From NCBI GenBank assembly GCA_021186555.1, contig JAJKFL010000039.1:36498733-36562732 (forward strand): a stretch of DNA of 64,000 nt. Reading direction: 5' to 3'. This document shows, piece after piece, positions 45,230-56,061 of the stretch. The translations under genes and the position numbers were made by a program. This DNA comes from Reticulitermes speratus. Lineage: Eukaryota; Arthropoda; Insecta; Blattodea; Rhinotermitidae. The notes below the pieces were generated by a model, which was not told the origin of the DNA, did no database searches, and worked only from the letters and a program-made list of their open reading frames with translations. Within the stretch, counting starts at the first letter, position 1. Each line of letters starts with the position of its first letter.

Positions 45230-45861
45230 AAATAACTAAATAAACCAATGTTCCCAAAAAATGGACCGCAAGGCTTTAATTTGGAAGAATAATTACATAA
45301 AATAAATATGCATATTACAATTTCAAGAATGTAAATAAGATAAAGCTGTTCTATATTCACAAGCTCACACACGGAGTTAAAAAATGGGATATGGATTGAT
45401 AAAATGAGGCCATTCTGAGGGGGGCACCATTATATAAGCTCTGTAACCTACTGAAGTTTATTTAGCTTGTGATATTCTGTACATCACTGCTCCTGTCCTC
45501 TGCCTTGCAATTTCACTTCTTCAGCAACAAACTCGTTTAGACTCTCACCTGCGTCATCGTCAGTGTCCACTGTATGGTCGAAAGGCGTTTCTTAACTTGG
45601 AGCCACTGTATTTTAGTACACAAAATTTGTACTTTGGTCAAATTTTCGGGTTTATTTCAGTTCTTATACATCTAATTAATTTGACTCCAACTGTAGCCAC
45701 TATTATTAACGCAAAAGTAATTACTAATTTTTTCCATGGCGCAAGAGCCCCCAGTGGGACAGGGACTTCTCATTGTCGAGGCTTTACAATCACACTCAGA
45801 CAAGGAGAAAACTTTTAAAACAGACTGTTTAACAAGGCTGTTGTAAGAACCCTTTGGGCTA
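45230..45861. other. No gene; SINE-A 3' fragment at 45738-45805 (minus)
   Basis: agagcccccagtgggacagg and tcattgtcgaggctttacaa match the antisense 3' end of SINE-A. The rest is unassigned. Confidence 0.45.
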
Positions 45862-46165
45862 CTTACAGCTATCCCTATAGAGGCGTGGAGAGTCCCTTAG
45901 GGCTGCAGGATGTTGAGGCTCCCAGAATTTCTAGACAATCGGCAAATGCAGGTGGTAAGGTTGTCAGACCTACACACCGGCCGCCTTTACCTCCCAGCAG
46001 ATATCCCTGGTACTCATTTCTGTTAGGGGTTGGGTCGACCCCAGGGCCATAGTGCGGCCTGAAGGATTATGTCAATGAAAAATCCAAATGCCCGGGAATC
46101 GAAACCGCGATCTTCCGGCTTTTATCGCAGTGCCTCAACCAATTGCTCCACCGCGAACCGTTGAA
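45862..46165 (-). mobile_element. SINE-B copy with tRNA-like head
   Basis: Reverse of family B: ccctatagaggcgtggagag, cccagaatttctagacaatc, cctggtactcatttctgtta, then head cgggaatcgaaaccgcgatc and gcagtgcctcaaccaattgc. The B box is changed (atcgaaacc). Confidence 0.78.
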
Positions 46166-46777
46166 ATAACCCAGTCTTCGTAGAAGTAGAGTGGCTTGTA
46201 AAGAAAGTTTGGTCTGCCAATGTGATCGGGAAACAAAACGCCGAAACAGACGTCAAAATGATGCTAATTGCCTTCCATGATATTAAGTATATAATCGCCT
46301 TTTCTCTAATTCTTTCACAACGGGATCAAACATGCTTCTTCACTTCAGAGTTAGCAACTTTTACGCCAGCAGGTCAACTTTGTGTTACATAAATATTTTG
46401 TGTCTTAAACACGTGCCTGCACTCAGGTCCTACTGCAGGACTCTCGCCAAAAAGAAACGCCACTGCTGCAACTTCTACAGGCAGTATTGGCACATCGAAA
46501 GCACTTGCACGTTTTTATCACGTGTGCCTTCATCACGCTCCCGGAATTAAAACCCACGTAAAAAGTGTCTCATTTTGAACCATTAAATATAGCCAGAGGA
46601 ATGTAATTAAAACACTTCAAGGACTTAAGGAAAGTTGCTTTAAGCAGTGCTTGCACGCATGGCAGTAAATCGTGTATAAAACCAGATGGCGATTGATTTT
46701 AAAGTTACCACCCTGACGTATTTTTCCAAGCATCCGGTTCGGCTACTTGTTTGTCAAATGATGTATTTGAAATGCGT
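46166..46777. other. No gene recognised
   Basis: Nothing supported. Confidence 0.35.
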
Positions 46778-46987
46778 AGTTACCGTGGTTAGTATAAAAT
46801 TGCACGTAGTTACCGTGCTTAGTATAAAGTTGCACGTAGTTACCGTGGTTAGTATAAAATTGCACGTAGTTACCGTGCTTAGTATAAAGTTGCACGTAGT
46901 TACCGTGGTTAGTATAAAATTGCACGTAGTTACCGTGGTTAGTATAAAATTGCATGTAGTTACCGTGCTTAGTATAAAATTGCACGT
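46778..46987. repeat. 30-bp minisatellite, 7 units
   Basis: The unit is gtagttaccgtggttagtat plus aaaattgcac, alternating with gtgctt/aaagtt variants so that pairs of units (60 bp) also repeat. The ORFs on both strands are artefacts. Confidence 0.95.
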
Positions 46988-47606
46988 TTTTCAGGAGGGA
47001 GTAATTTATAAACACTTGTTAACTGCATGTCTCGACATAGGCTAAGGCTCATATAGCATGCGAGGGCTCTGAAGTCTATTTATAATGGGGCTACCATATG
47101 TCCTCTTTTCCACTGACATGCCCTCTTTACCGACTCCAAAATTTTCCGTCCTGGCGAGTCTTTGAAATTTGTACAAATATTCGGGTTTTTATAAGCCTGA
47201 TGATGATCTGATTGGGTCCAAACCTTTATAAAAACAAGATTTATTGTTTTTATAATACAGAATATGTATGGGCCCACATTAAATTGTGCATTGTCGTCAT
47301 GTGTGGAGCTGTTGACTTACAAATAATATGCCTGTATACTTAAGCTATGCGTGCGTTCACGTTACACCACATTTCACTACAAAATTACAAGACCTTAGCT
47401 CCAGTGGCGCGTTAGTTTTATCCACCATACCGAGACCTGATCTAAAGAAAATATTCGGACTGCCGTGTTTTTATTTTGCATTCTACAAAACAACAATTCA
47501 ACAAAGTTGCTTAATTTTCCATTTTCATACATCATTTCAGTACCCTAAAATACGAAGCGCTCCTGTCGCTCCCACCTCATAATCATGTATTATTACTGAC
47601 TGTAAG
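46988..47606. other. No gene; degenerate hammerhead-like motif near 47180-47240
   Basis: CUGAUGA at 47197-47203 is followed by UGAUCUGAUUGGGUCC AAACC, where a GUCGAAAC ancestor seems likely. ataaaaacaagatttattg follows and repeats ataagcc-type flank. Nothing else supported. Confidence 0.3.
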
Positions 47607-47893
47607 GTAAAGGTAAAGTTCTCCCTAAAACAGGCCATGAAGGCCCAGAGGGGGAGTAGAGGTATAGCTCTACTCTTTCTTTAACTCTGGCACTAGATGA
47701 GGGTGTGTGGTTAACTCCACCCCCCGGCCGCTTTACCCCCGGGAAAGAGGCCCGGTACCCAATGTATAGGAGGCTGGGTAGGCCGCAGGGCCAGTCTGGA
47801 CGGCTGCGAAAAATCTCGCCCCCACCGGTATTCGATCCCCGGACCGTCCAGCCCGTAGCGAGTCGCTATAACGACTGAGCTATCCCGACCCAC
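47607..47893 (-). mobile_element. SINE-D copy, full length
   Basis: attactgactgtaag at 47592-47606 and 47894-47908 is a perfect 15-bp TSD. On the minus strand the head reads gggatagctcagtcgttata (A box) and ggggatcgaataccgg (B box), then the complete body to aggtaaagttctccct reversed. It is the best reference copy for family D here. Confidence 0.92.
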
Positions 47894-48130
47894 ATTACTG
47901 ACTGTAAGAAATAAACATTTACTGCTCTGGGGTGGCCTCAATGGACTTATGGTTTGTGCCAACTACTGCGAAAATCGGTCAACTGTTTCAAAACTTGAAA
48001 TAAGACACACAAAACACCAAAGCACACGGCATGCTTATCCCATCAGTTTACTTTCTCTTTCTCGGGTAAGCAAAGTAAGCTAACATTATTAAGATAGCTA
48101 CTATATAAGCATCACTAAAACTATGTAATT

Positions 48131-48400
48131 GCCGATCCCAGTGGCCGCGCGGTCTAAGGCGTGGGTCTACGGCCGCTCACTGACTGGCATTGTGGGTTCG
48201 AATCCCGCCTAGGGAATGGATGTCTGTCTCTTGTGAGTGTTGTGTGTTGTCAGGTAGAGGTCTCTGCGACGGGCTGGTCACTCGTCCAGAGGAGTCCTAC
48301 CGACTGTGGTGTGTCTCAAATGTGTGTGAACATGAAACCTCGACGAAACGAGGAGGCCCAGGCCCATATGGGGCTGTCGAGCCATTGGGAAAAAAAAACG
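48131..48400 (+). mobile_element. SINE-A copy, full length
   Basis: atgtaatt at 48123-48130 and 48401-48408 bounds it. A box tggccgcgcggtctaaggcg and B box gtgggttcgaatcccg are intact. The body ends ggggctgtcgagccattggg and an A-tail. Confidence 0.9.
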
Positions 48401-48709
48401 ATGTAATTAGTGTTTACATAATTAATTTGTGGAACTACGCAGGGGACAGCTACGCAGATGGCTGTACAGACGGAGTTTAGATACTGTAACTCATTTCCTG
48501 GGCATTATAACGTAACAGACCGGAAGCAGTACATTAAAAGTGGCACTGCAAACAGAACAACAGTGTAAAGGAAACGAGCAGCGTCTGGGCTGTCAGCAGA
48601 TGGATCGAATACCGACGGAAGCACGCGTTGCCCTTAACTGGTAGAGGCACTTGGATTTTCTGGGCCCCCAACCAATAACAATATCGTTTGTTATCAAGGC
48701 CCCTACAAT

Positions 48710-48975
48710 GGCCGTGCCATGGCTCAGGCAGTTAGTCGCCGGCCTCTCACCGCGAAGGCCCGTGTTCGATGCCAGGTCAGTCCATGTGGGATTTGTGGTG
48801 GACAAAGTGGCACTGGGACAGGTTTTTCCCCGAGTACTTAGGCTTTCCCCTGTCAATTTCATTACACCAGTGCTCCATTACTTTCTCATCATCTTCATTA
48901 CAGGGTTGCACAATAAACCTTAAGGCTGCGGTGCGTCCGTAGCTTCTGCTGCGGGGCCCTTCACCACACACACAA
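48710..48975 (+). mobile_element. SINE-C copy, full length
   Basis: aaggcccctacaat at 48696-48709 and 48976-48989 is a perfect 14-bp TSD. A box tggctcaggcagttagtcgc, B box cgtgttcgatgcca (mutated), then the family C body and a cacaca tail. Confidence 0.92.
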
Positions 48976-49076
48976 AAGGCCCCTACAATAGAGGATGTCC
49001 CTTTCAGGATCACAAAAGGCACAACGCGGTGCACTGATCAGAATTTATTGCCTTATCCAAAGTTTTTACCCTGCTG

Positions 49077-49506
49077 CAGGCGCGTACCTAAAAAAGGGGG
49101 CGGGAATACCGGGCTGCACCCCTCCAAATCGAAATATATTAAAAGACACCGATTTTTTTGATACGATAATATCAAACGCTTTACGTGATTTACTTGAGCC
49201 TAAATCATCCTCTAGAATCAGCTGATGACTAGCACATTGGAATTTTGAAAAATAAAATAAAAACCTAACGAAATCTTAGATAAAGTTAAAAAAGATTAAA
49301 TTTTGTGATTTAAATTAGGCGACTGAGTCATTGAACATGTACGAGTAGTTATATTTATATGTATATAAATGGAGTTGCAAACTGTTATGTTACATTAATA
49401 CTTATTACATGATTTTTATATCAATTTTCTAAAATCAAACATAAATTATAAATAACCTCAGGGTCAGCCCCCCCCCCTCCAAGGATAACTTCTGGGTGTG
49501 CACCTG
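49077..49506. mobile_element. hAT-like non-autonomous element
   Basis: caggcgcgtacc and gggtgtgcacctg are terminal inverted repeats. Flanks ccctgctg (49069-49076) and cactgctg (49507-49514) match 7 of 8. Related in ends to the 28208-28592 element (gtgcacacccagaa / ttctgggtgtgcacc). Confidence 0.7.
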
Positions 49507-49825
49507 CACTGCTGTTCACTGACCATTTGCCTTATGAGAATCTGTGGTTAGGTTTCATACTTATGGCATAACTCAGTTCACTTCCTGTTATTGTGGTTTA
49601 GGCAGGAAGGCAAAGTCCTAAGTTAAGAAGGCTTATGAATCAGTCGAACTTTCTTGTCGCGTCATTCTTACTGTCAGCTTATACCTGCATGTCAAATCAC
49701 TAGGCCTACATTACAGTAAACACACCTTACATATAAATCAAATGTATACATATTACAGATAACACCTGAAGCTCTTACGGCGAATAAAAGCGACGCAATT
49801 CTCTCGGGCCACCGGCTACTTCGGA

Positions 49826-49872
49826 GTCAAAGTGCAACGTTTCAAGGACCCGCCGTCTCCTTCATCAGGGAA
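49826..49872 (-). ncRNA. Hammerhead-like motif (GAAACGUU type)
   Basis: Minus strand CUGAUGA, AGGA-loop-UCCU, U, GAAAC, GUU. Stem II pairs 4 bp. Here the odd U lies 3' of stem II. Stem III has no loop (ACGU), so a monomer could not fold it; a dimer could. Confidence 0.35.
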
Positions 49873-49945
49873 TGAAGTAGTGACTGAAGAATGACGTACA
49901 TTAACAATTTTAAAATGATTTACTCTGTGAAATTTTTTATTATTG

Positions 49946-50201
49946 AAGGACCCCGCAGCAGATGCTACGGACGCACCGCAGCCTTGAAGGCTTACTGTGC
50001 AACCCTGTGATGAAGATGATGAGGTCTTTTCTGGTTTTCCATTTTAATGGAGCACCGGTGGAATGAAATTGACAGGGGAAAACCGAAGCACTGTCCCAGT
50101 GCCACTTTGTCCACCACAAATCCCACATGGACCGACCCGGGATCGAACCCGAACCTCCACGGTGAGAGGCCGGCGACTAACCGCCTGACCCATGACAAGG
50201 C
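49946..50201 (-). mobile_element. SINE-C copy
   Basis: aaggaccccgcagcagatgc at the left end through gtgccactttgtccaccaca to the head gggatcgaacccgaacctcc and cggcgactaaccgcctgacc. The segment between ccgaagcactgt is shortened relative to the 48710 copy. Confidence 0.82.
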
Positions 50202-50278
50202 TCTCTCTGTCCATTTTAAATCAATATTTTCATTTAATGTACCAACTAAATGCTCTTACAGTACATGATATTACACTT

Positions 50279-50322
50279 TACTCCGACATGTTTCGGCATG
50301 ACAATGCCATCTTCAGGGAGTA
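50279..50322 (-). ncRNA. Hammerhead ribozyme-like motif (best-paired copy 2)
   Basis: Minus strand order: UACUCC, CUGAAGA, extra U, GGCA-UUGUCA-UGCC, GAAAC, AU, GUC, GGAGUA. Stem I is a perfect 6 bp, stem II a perfect 4 bp, and the triplet is the optimal GUC. Stem III is AC/GU with a 2-nt loop, too small for a stable monomer, so dimeric cleavage is the likelier mode. Confidence 0.68.
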
Positions 50323-50482
50323 CACACCAAGCTTGAAAATAATTATAGGACACTGGATTACACTTATGAATTTCATTTCCTTCAGTATATTCTGCTGATA
50401 ATACAAGTTAGAACGTACTGAAGGCTATGATATTTATAAATGTAATCCAGTTAACTTTAATTGGTTTTAAGCTTCGTATGTG

Positions 50483-50522
50483 CTCCCTGAAGATGGAATT
50501 TTCATGCCGAAACATGTCGGAG
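50483..50522 (+). ncRNA. Hammerhead-like motif, right arm copy
   Basis: Plus strand order: CUCC, CUGAAGA, U, GGAA-loop-UGCC, GAAAC, AU, GUC, GGAG. Stem I 4 bp; stem II has one A:G mismatch. Cores are intact. Confidence 0.58.
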
Positions 50523-50585
50523 TAAAGTGACTGTGATATAATATATTGTAAGTGCATTTAGTTCGTACATTAAACGAAAATACAG

Positions 50586-50970
50586 GTTTTCGTATACGTT
50601 TATATCAGCAAGACCATATCTTCAAGGACAGCAAGTGACCTATGAAGGGCAATGGGCGGAGTCAGGTGTAAATCCGGCCAGCTAGTTGTTGATCAACCTG
50701 GCACGTTGCAGTGTCTGCATCGTACTACACTCGCACTGCAGATTAGCCATGCCATTCCCTCCGATATCTGTACTTTAAGTTCAGCGTTGCCGTAGATCTA
50801 TCCAATATTGTCATGTTTGGATGTTGTTTCATTTATCTCGTAGGTCTAACATGACATGTTGAGGAGAGGGTACCACACCCAGCATATCGCGATAACATTA
50901 TCTCTGTTGATATTATTGCTTGCTGAAGGCTGTCGATGCGCCTCTTTTGTCTCCAGCTACTCTACCAGTT
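50586..50970. other. No gene recognised
   Basis: Nothing supported. Confidence 0.35.
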
Positions 50971-51283
50971 GGCGCAAGCGGTGGCGCAGTTGGTTGAGGC
51001 ACTGCGCTACAAGCCGGAACGTCGCGGGTTCGATTCCCGATGGTGCCATTGGAATTTCTCATTGACATAATCGTTTCGGTCGCACTATGGCCGTAGGGTC
51101 GACTCAGCCTCTAACAGAAATGAGTACCAGGATTCTTTCCTGGGGGGGTAAAGGCGTCCGGTGCGTAGGGCTGACAACCTTACCACCTTCATGTGCCTAT
51201 TGTCTATAAATCTGGGAGCCTCAACCTCCTGGAACCCTAAGGGCCTGTCCAGGCCTGTAATGGGATTGCTTACCTTTTTGCTT
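50971..51283 (+). mobile_element. SINE-B copy, full length
   Basis: tactctaccagtt at 50958-50970 and 51284-51296 is a perfect 13-bp TSD. Head: A box gtggcgcagttggttgaggc, B box cgggttcgattcccg. Body: ggtcgactcagcctctaaca, gagcctcaacctcctggaac, end gggattgcttacc. It is the reference copy for family B. Confidence 0.92.
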
Positions 51284-51296
51284 TACTCTACCAGTT

Positions 51297-52419
51297 ACTT
51301 CATAAGTGTATTCTGTGGGCTGTTTATATACTGTGCTGTGCTGCCCAGGATTTATCTGTTCACAGAGCTGTGTGTGGTTGATTCTTCCCGTTCGTCCCAC
51401 GTAATCACGGGATGCGGTGTATGCCCGACACCTCTCCTTCCACCGACCGCCTGTTAAGACAACTGCTATACACGACCAGCCCGTCCCATAGGCCTACTGT
51501 TCGTCTGCCTGGCATTTCGACTTGCAATAAACAATCTGGATCTTAGCAGAGGCAGAATATATGTACGGGTCGTGATCGTACCGGAAGTTGTATGTGCGTG
51601 TTTCGTGTGTTGGCCGCACCAGGCAGCTTGCATGCTGCAATCTCCGAAACGTTGTAATTGGACTCCGAAACGACGCGGAAAGTCGACCGAAACGATTTTG
51701 TCACACAATATATCCAGATGCGCCAAATTCAGTGCTAGGCGCTGTGTATTACAGCCTCCACCGCTGTATCATCACCACAGTGTATCGTACCTCTCAGCAC
51801 ACATTTCGGTCTGCATAGAAGCAGATATTGCAACACAACGTATGGAATCGAGTAAACCCAGTAGAATACCAGTGCAGGTGGAATTGTTGTAGACACTATG
51901 CCTTATGACTAATCAGAAAATAAGTAACAGTGACTGTATACATTAAGCTCTGGTTACAGTGAAACTTGACATTCGAAATTTAAATATTATACACACAGTC
52001 GGCCACGGCGCAAGGCTTTTCCATTCTGTCGTAATTCTGTCGTTATGTGTCAGATTTGTTAGCAATTATAAATGGAAATGGAATGTGGCAAAAATAAACT
52101 GTATGAAGGGAACACATAATTCTGTCGGTACCGAAGGCTCGACCTTCACCGAAATAAGAATCTCTAAGCAGCGGCACTGCTTATTCTATCAAGCTAAGAC
52201 ATTTTCAAGCTTATAGCGTGCATCATCAGCGAAAAAGTTATTTGAGCTTGTCCCTGAAAAGCTATAATATATATGAGTGGATTAATGGAAGTTAAGGCCT
52301 TTTTGTGGAAATTTGATGGGAATTATGGAACATTTAGACGGTTTTATACTAGTTATAAGCAAAAATATTTTAATAATACACAGGCTACTATTCTTAGAAC
52401 ATAATGTTCACTTAACATT
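51297..52419. other. No gene; degenerate hammerhead-like motif at 52195-52235
   Basis: On the minus strand CUGAUGA, U, GCACGCUAUAAGC, then UUGAAAAUGU; GAAAC is changed to GAAAA. ORFs at 51466-51892 have no known domain. Confidence 0.3.
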
Positions 52420-52707
52420 TTTTTTTTTTTTGTGGTGAGGGGGCCCCGCAGCTGATGCTACGGACGCACCGCAGCCTTAAGGCTTATTGTGCAACCCTGT
52501 GATGAAGATGAGCAGTTTTTTACCAAGTTTTACAATTAATGGAGCACCAGTGGAATGAAATTGACAGGGAAAACCGACAACTCGGAGAAAAACCTGTCCC
52601 AGTGTCACTTTGTCCACCACAAATCTCACATGGACTTGACCTGGGATCGAACCCGGGCCTCCGTGGTGAGAGGCCGGCGACTAACCGCCTGAGCCATGGC
52701 ACGGCCC
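52420..52707 (-). mobile_element. SINE-C copy, full length
   Basis: ttcacttaacatt at 52407-52419 and 52708-52720 is a perfect 13-bp TSD. The T-run at the left is the antisense A-tail. Head B box gggatcgaacccgg and A-box half gcgactaaccgcctgagcc are intact. Confidence 0.92.
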
Positions 52708-52720
52708 TTCACTTAACATT

Positions 52721-53059
52721 AAAAAAAAAAAACACAAGCGGAAGAAAGCTCAAACCACCACTAGAGTACCACAGCAATATTCATAGAAGTGAGGTGGTTC
52801 AACAATCCACACATGTAAAACACCACAGCATTTTATATTAATGTCTGCTAATGTACAAAAACACCATATCTTCAGACAATATTTTGGGTAATGTCAAAAT
52901 CGTAAGGTTCCTAAGATAAAAAAGTCGTGTAATTCATTCATAAATTCTTGCATTAGATCTGTTTTCCTTGTTTGAATGTAGTACCTGTTACTTATGTGCA
53001 ATTTATACACTACGGTCTAATCTTGATCTAATACATTAGCTCACATTAAAAGAATGTGA
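52721..53059. other. No gene recognised
   Basis: A-run at 52721-52731. Nothing else supported. Confidence 0.35.
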
Positions 53060-53395
53060 TACTGTGGGTGGTGGAGAAGGATGGAGAAGATCCGTTGGAC
53101 CGATCGTGTGAAAAATCAAGAAATATTACATGAAGTCAAGGAGGAGAGGAATATCCTACATACAATGAAAAGAAGGAACAAGGCCACATCCTGCGTAGGA
53201 GCTGCCTTCAAAACACGTTATTGAAGGAAAGGTAGAAGGGACGGGAAGAAAAGGAAGATGACGTAAGCAGCTACTGGATGACCTTAAGGAAACTAGAAAA
53301 TATTGGAAATTGAAAGACGAAGCACTAGATCGCAATCAATGGAGAACTCAATTTGGAAGAGGCTATGGACCTGTCGTAAGACAGACCACGTGATG
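53060..53395 (+). pseudogene. LINE reverse transcriptase C-terminal relic (second LINE lineage)
   Basis: KIRWTDRVKNQEILHEVKEE, RNILHTMKRR, then in shifted frames GHILRRSCLQNTLL, GREEKEDD-like and FGRGYGPVVRQTT. This is the end of an ORF2 of the RTE/Jockey-like kind, distinct from LINE-X. Several frameshifts, no TSD seen. Confidence 0.65.
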
Positions 53396-53522
53396 TGTGA
53401 ATTGAATGAATGAATGTCAAGGATACTGTGTGCCAAAGGAAGGTAAATATAGTGCAGAGCTAAAACAGAAGATCTCTGATCCTGTTGCAAAAGTCTTTCG
53501 GTATTTCGAAAGTTACGTCGCG

Positions 53523-54585
53523 TCTGAAGGTCTGATCTGGTCTAGCTAAACAACGCCACATGCTGAGACTTCTGAAGGTCTGATCTGGTCTAGCTAAACA
53601 ACGCCACATGCTGAGACTTCTGAAGGTCTGATCTGGTCTAGCTAAACAACGCCACATGCTGAGACATCTGAAAGTCTGATCTGGTCTAGCTAAACAACGC
53701 CACATGCTGAGACTTCTGAAGGTCTGATCTGGTCTAGCTAAACAACGCCACATGCTGAGACTTCTGAAGGTCTGATCTGGTCTAGCTAAACAACGCCACA
53801 TGCTGAGACTTCTGAAGGTCTGATCTGGTCTAGCTAAACAACGCCACATGCTGAGACTTCTGAAGGTCTGATCTGGTCTAGCTAAACAACGCCACATGCT
53901 GAGACTTCTGAAGGTCTGATCTGGTCTAGCTAAACAACGCCACATGCTGAGACTTCTGAAGGTCTGATCTGGTCTAGCTAAACAACGCCACATGCTGAGA
54001 CTTCTGAAGGTCTGATCTGGTCTAGCTAAACAACGCCACATGCTGAGACTTCTGAAGGTCTGATCTGGTCTAGCTAAACAACGCCACATGCTGAGACTTC
54101 TGAAGGTCTGATCTGGTCTAGCTAAACAACGCCACATGCTGAGACATCTGAAAGTCTGATCTGGTCTAGCTAAACAACGCCACATGCTGAGACTTCTGAA
54201 GGTCTGATCTGGTCTAGCTAAACAACGCCACATGCTGAGACTTCTGAAGGTCTGATCTGGTCTAGCTAAACAACGCCACATGCTGAGACTTCTGAAGGTC
54301 TGATCTGGTCTAGCTAAACAACGCCACATGCTGAGACTTCTGAAGGTCTGATCTGGTCTAGCTAAACAACGCCACATGCTGAGACTTCTGAAGGTCTGAT
54401 CTGGTCTAGCTAAACAACGCCACATGCTGAGACTTCTGAAGGTCTGATCTGGTCTAGCTAAACAACGCCACATGCTGAGACTTCTGAAGGTCTGATCTGG
54501 TCTAGCTAAACAACGCCACATGCTGAGACTTCTGAAGGTCTGATCTGGTCTAGCTAAACAACGCCACATGCTCAGACTTCTCCTT
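53523..54585. repeat. 48-bp minisatellite, about 22 units with 480-bp higher-order repeat
   Basis: The unit contains tctgaaggtctgatctggtc, tagctaaacaacgccacatg and ctgagact. Nearly all units are identical. A variant (gacatctgaaagtctg) occurs at 53663 and 54143, exactly ten units apart, so a 480-bp block was duplicated. The minus frame repeats MWRCLARPDQTFRSLS without stops because 48 is a multiple of 3. Confidence 0.97.
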
Positions 54586-55064
54586 CAATTTTAATAAATA
54601 AAAGTTGTAAATGATAAGTAAAATAAAATAGAAAATAAAAATTAATTTTGAGTTGCTTTACTCTATGCAAACAAGACAGGCAATGTACGTATAACGTAAT
54701 ATAGAGACGCGTTTGCATAACTGTTTTTGCCTTAGAAAAGCAGTAAGTATTACATATTTAGAGTGTGTGTCTGTAGCCTTAATTATCCAGCATGCAAAGC
54801 GCATGCGCCTTATTATACTGTCATCTGTGGCCTGTCTGGCTCTACCATATTTTTTTCCACATTATCTCATAAACGGCACGATTTTCGGAAAAAGTTATTG
54901 AATTAAAATGTGGGTTTTGATTTTCTGTACAACTTTTGTCTGAAAAATTTCTCATTCAAAGAAGGATTCAGCGAGATGTTGTCATCAATGTACATAGGTC
55001 TTCATGTAAAGTACCGTTATTCTTGTCAGAGTTTAAAGAATATTGAATTTTCTCGACATATTTT
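54586..55064. other. No gene recognised
   Basis: AT-rich. The part from about 54850 may be the upstream portion of the repeat family E copy. Confidence 0.35.
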
Positions 55065-55200
55065 CAAAAAAATACTCAATATCAAATTTCATGAAAATCC
55101 TTCCGGTGGAAACCGAATTGTTCCATGCGGACGGACAGACGGACGGACATGACGAAGCTAATAGCCGCCTTTCGCAGTTTTTCGAAGTCGCCTAAAAACT
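55065..55200 (+). repeat. Repeat family E copy
   Basis: atcaaatttcatgaaaatcc, ttccatgcggacggacagac, ggacggacatgacgaagcta and tttttcgaagtcgcctaaaa. It is the cleanest of the three copies. Confidence 0.65.
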
Positions 55201-56061
55201 GCTTTACTTCATGTGACCCTATTCGGAACATGCACTCATTCAAAAGTGTATAGGTTTCGTGTGACAATCTGTCTATCAACTACACAGTTTATTTGCCTCT
55301 AATGAAAATCAGTGGATTTATTGGTAAAATTGGCCGCGACCCATTAATTGTTTAAGTACCACGACACAAGGCAGTGGTGGTATAGCTCCAGGATTTAGCT
55401 TCGCATTCTGATGTCTTAATCTCCACACCCTCTGAAAAATATGTAAGTCCTATAGTCGATCAGGACGCAGTAGCTCCAGCGAGAAATGAAACTGCGGTCC
55501 TTAAGTTCGTCACTGTAGTGACTAAGCTACCCCCACTCGTAATATTTTATGTAACAACATGTAGCAATGTTATAGAGAAGCTAACGGTTGCCCTCCTTTA
55601 CGGAAAACGAAATTCCCGTTCCCGTTTCACAATAGCAGGCAATGTTTTAAGTGATTACTTAAAATATGAGTATAGTGCTTTAAGCAGTAGACAGATTTTA
55701 ATGGTCTCTCGGAGTCATGTAGTTGTGGAAGAAGTTTGTAACCACTTGCGTCTTAAAATTATAAGATCTTTTGCGAAAGCTTTTACTTAAACAACCCTTT
55801 CGGCACACATCTATTATCCAATAAACAAGACAGCAATGTCATAAGACAGACAACAGAGTGATTGATAACTGTAACATGACGCACGATATGAAATGGCATA
55901 CATTTAAGTTAATTGTTTGTGTTACTGATGGCTTTTGTGGTCTGATGAAGACGTTCGGACATCGAAACTGTTTGCGTATGGCAACAAGACCGATATGATG
56001 TTGATAGCAGCTACTTCTTTATTTAGGGTTCCACTGAATGGGTGATATTTCTTGTATATCT
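55201..56061. other. No gene; tRNA-like relic and hammerhead-like motif
   Basis: At 55480-55545 gtagcttagtcactacagtg (minus) looks like the A-box half of a tRNA-derived SINE. At 55938-55975 CUGAUGA is followed by AGACGUUCGGACAUC and GAAAC, a hammerhead-like core with doubtful stem II. Confidence 0.35.

Larger units (their letters stand above)
50225..50585. mobile_element. Foldback element with two hammerhead-like motifs
   Basis: Inverted arms at about 50228-50325 and 50480-50582: catttaatgtaccaactaaa pairs with tttagttcgtacattaaacg, and ttacactttactccgacatg with catgtcggagtaaagtgac. One motif sits in each arm, pointing outward in mirrored fashion. The spacer holds a further loose inverted pair around acactggattacac / gtaatccagt. 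Confidence 0.75.

Noticed and set aside
53460..54569. 369-codon repetitive ORF (MWRCLARPDQTFRSLS repeated)
   Set aside because: It is the translation of a 48-bp minisatellite whose period is a multiple of three. There is no domain, signal or splice support.
53523..54585. CRISPR array
   Set aside because: Unit repeats are contiguous, with no unique spacers, and the genome is eukaryotic. The same holds for all other arrays here.
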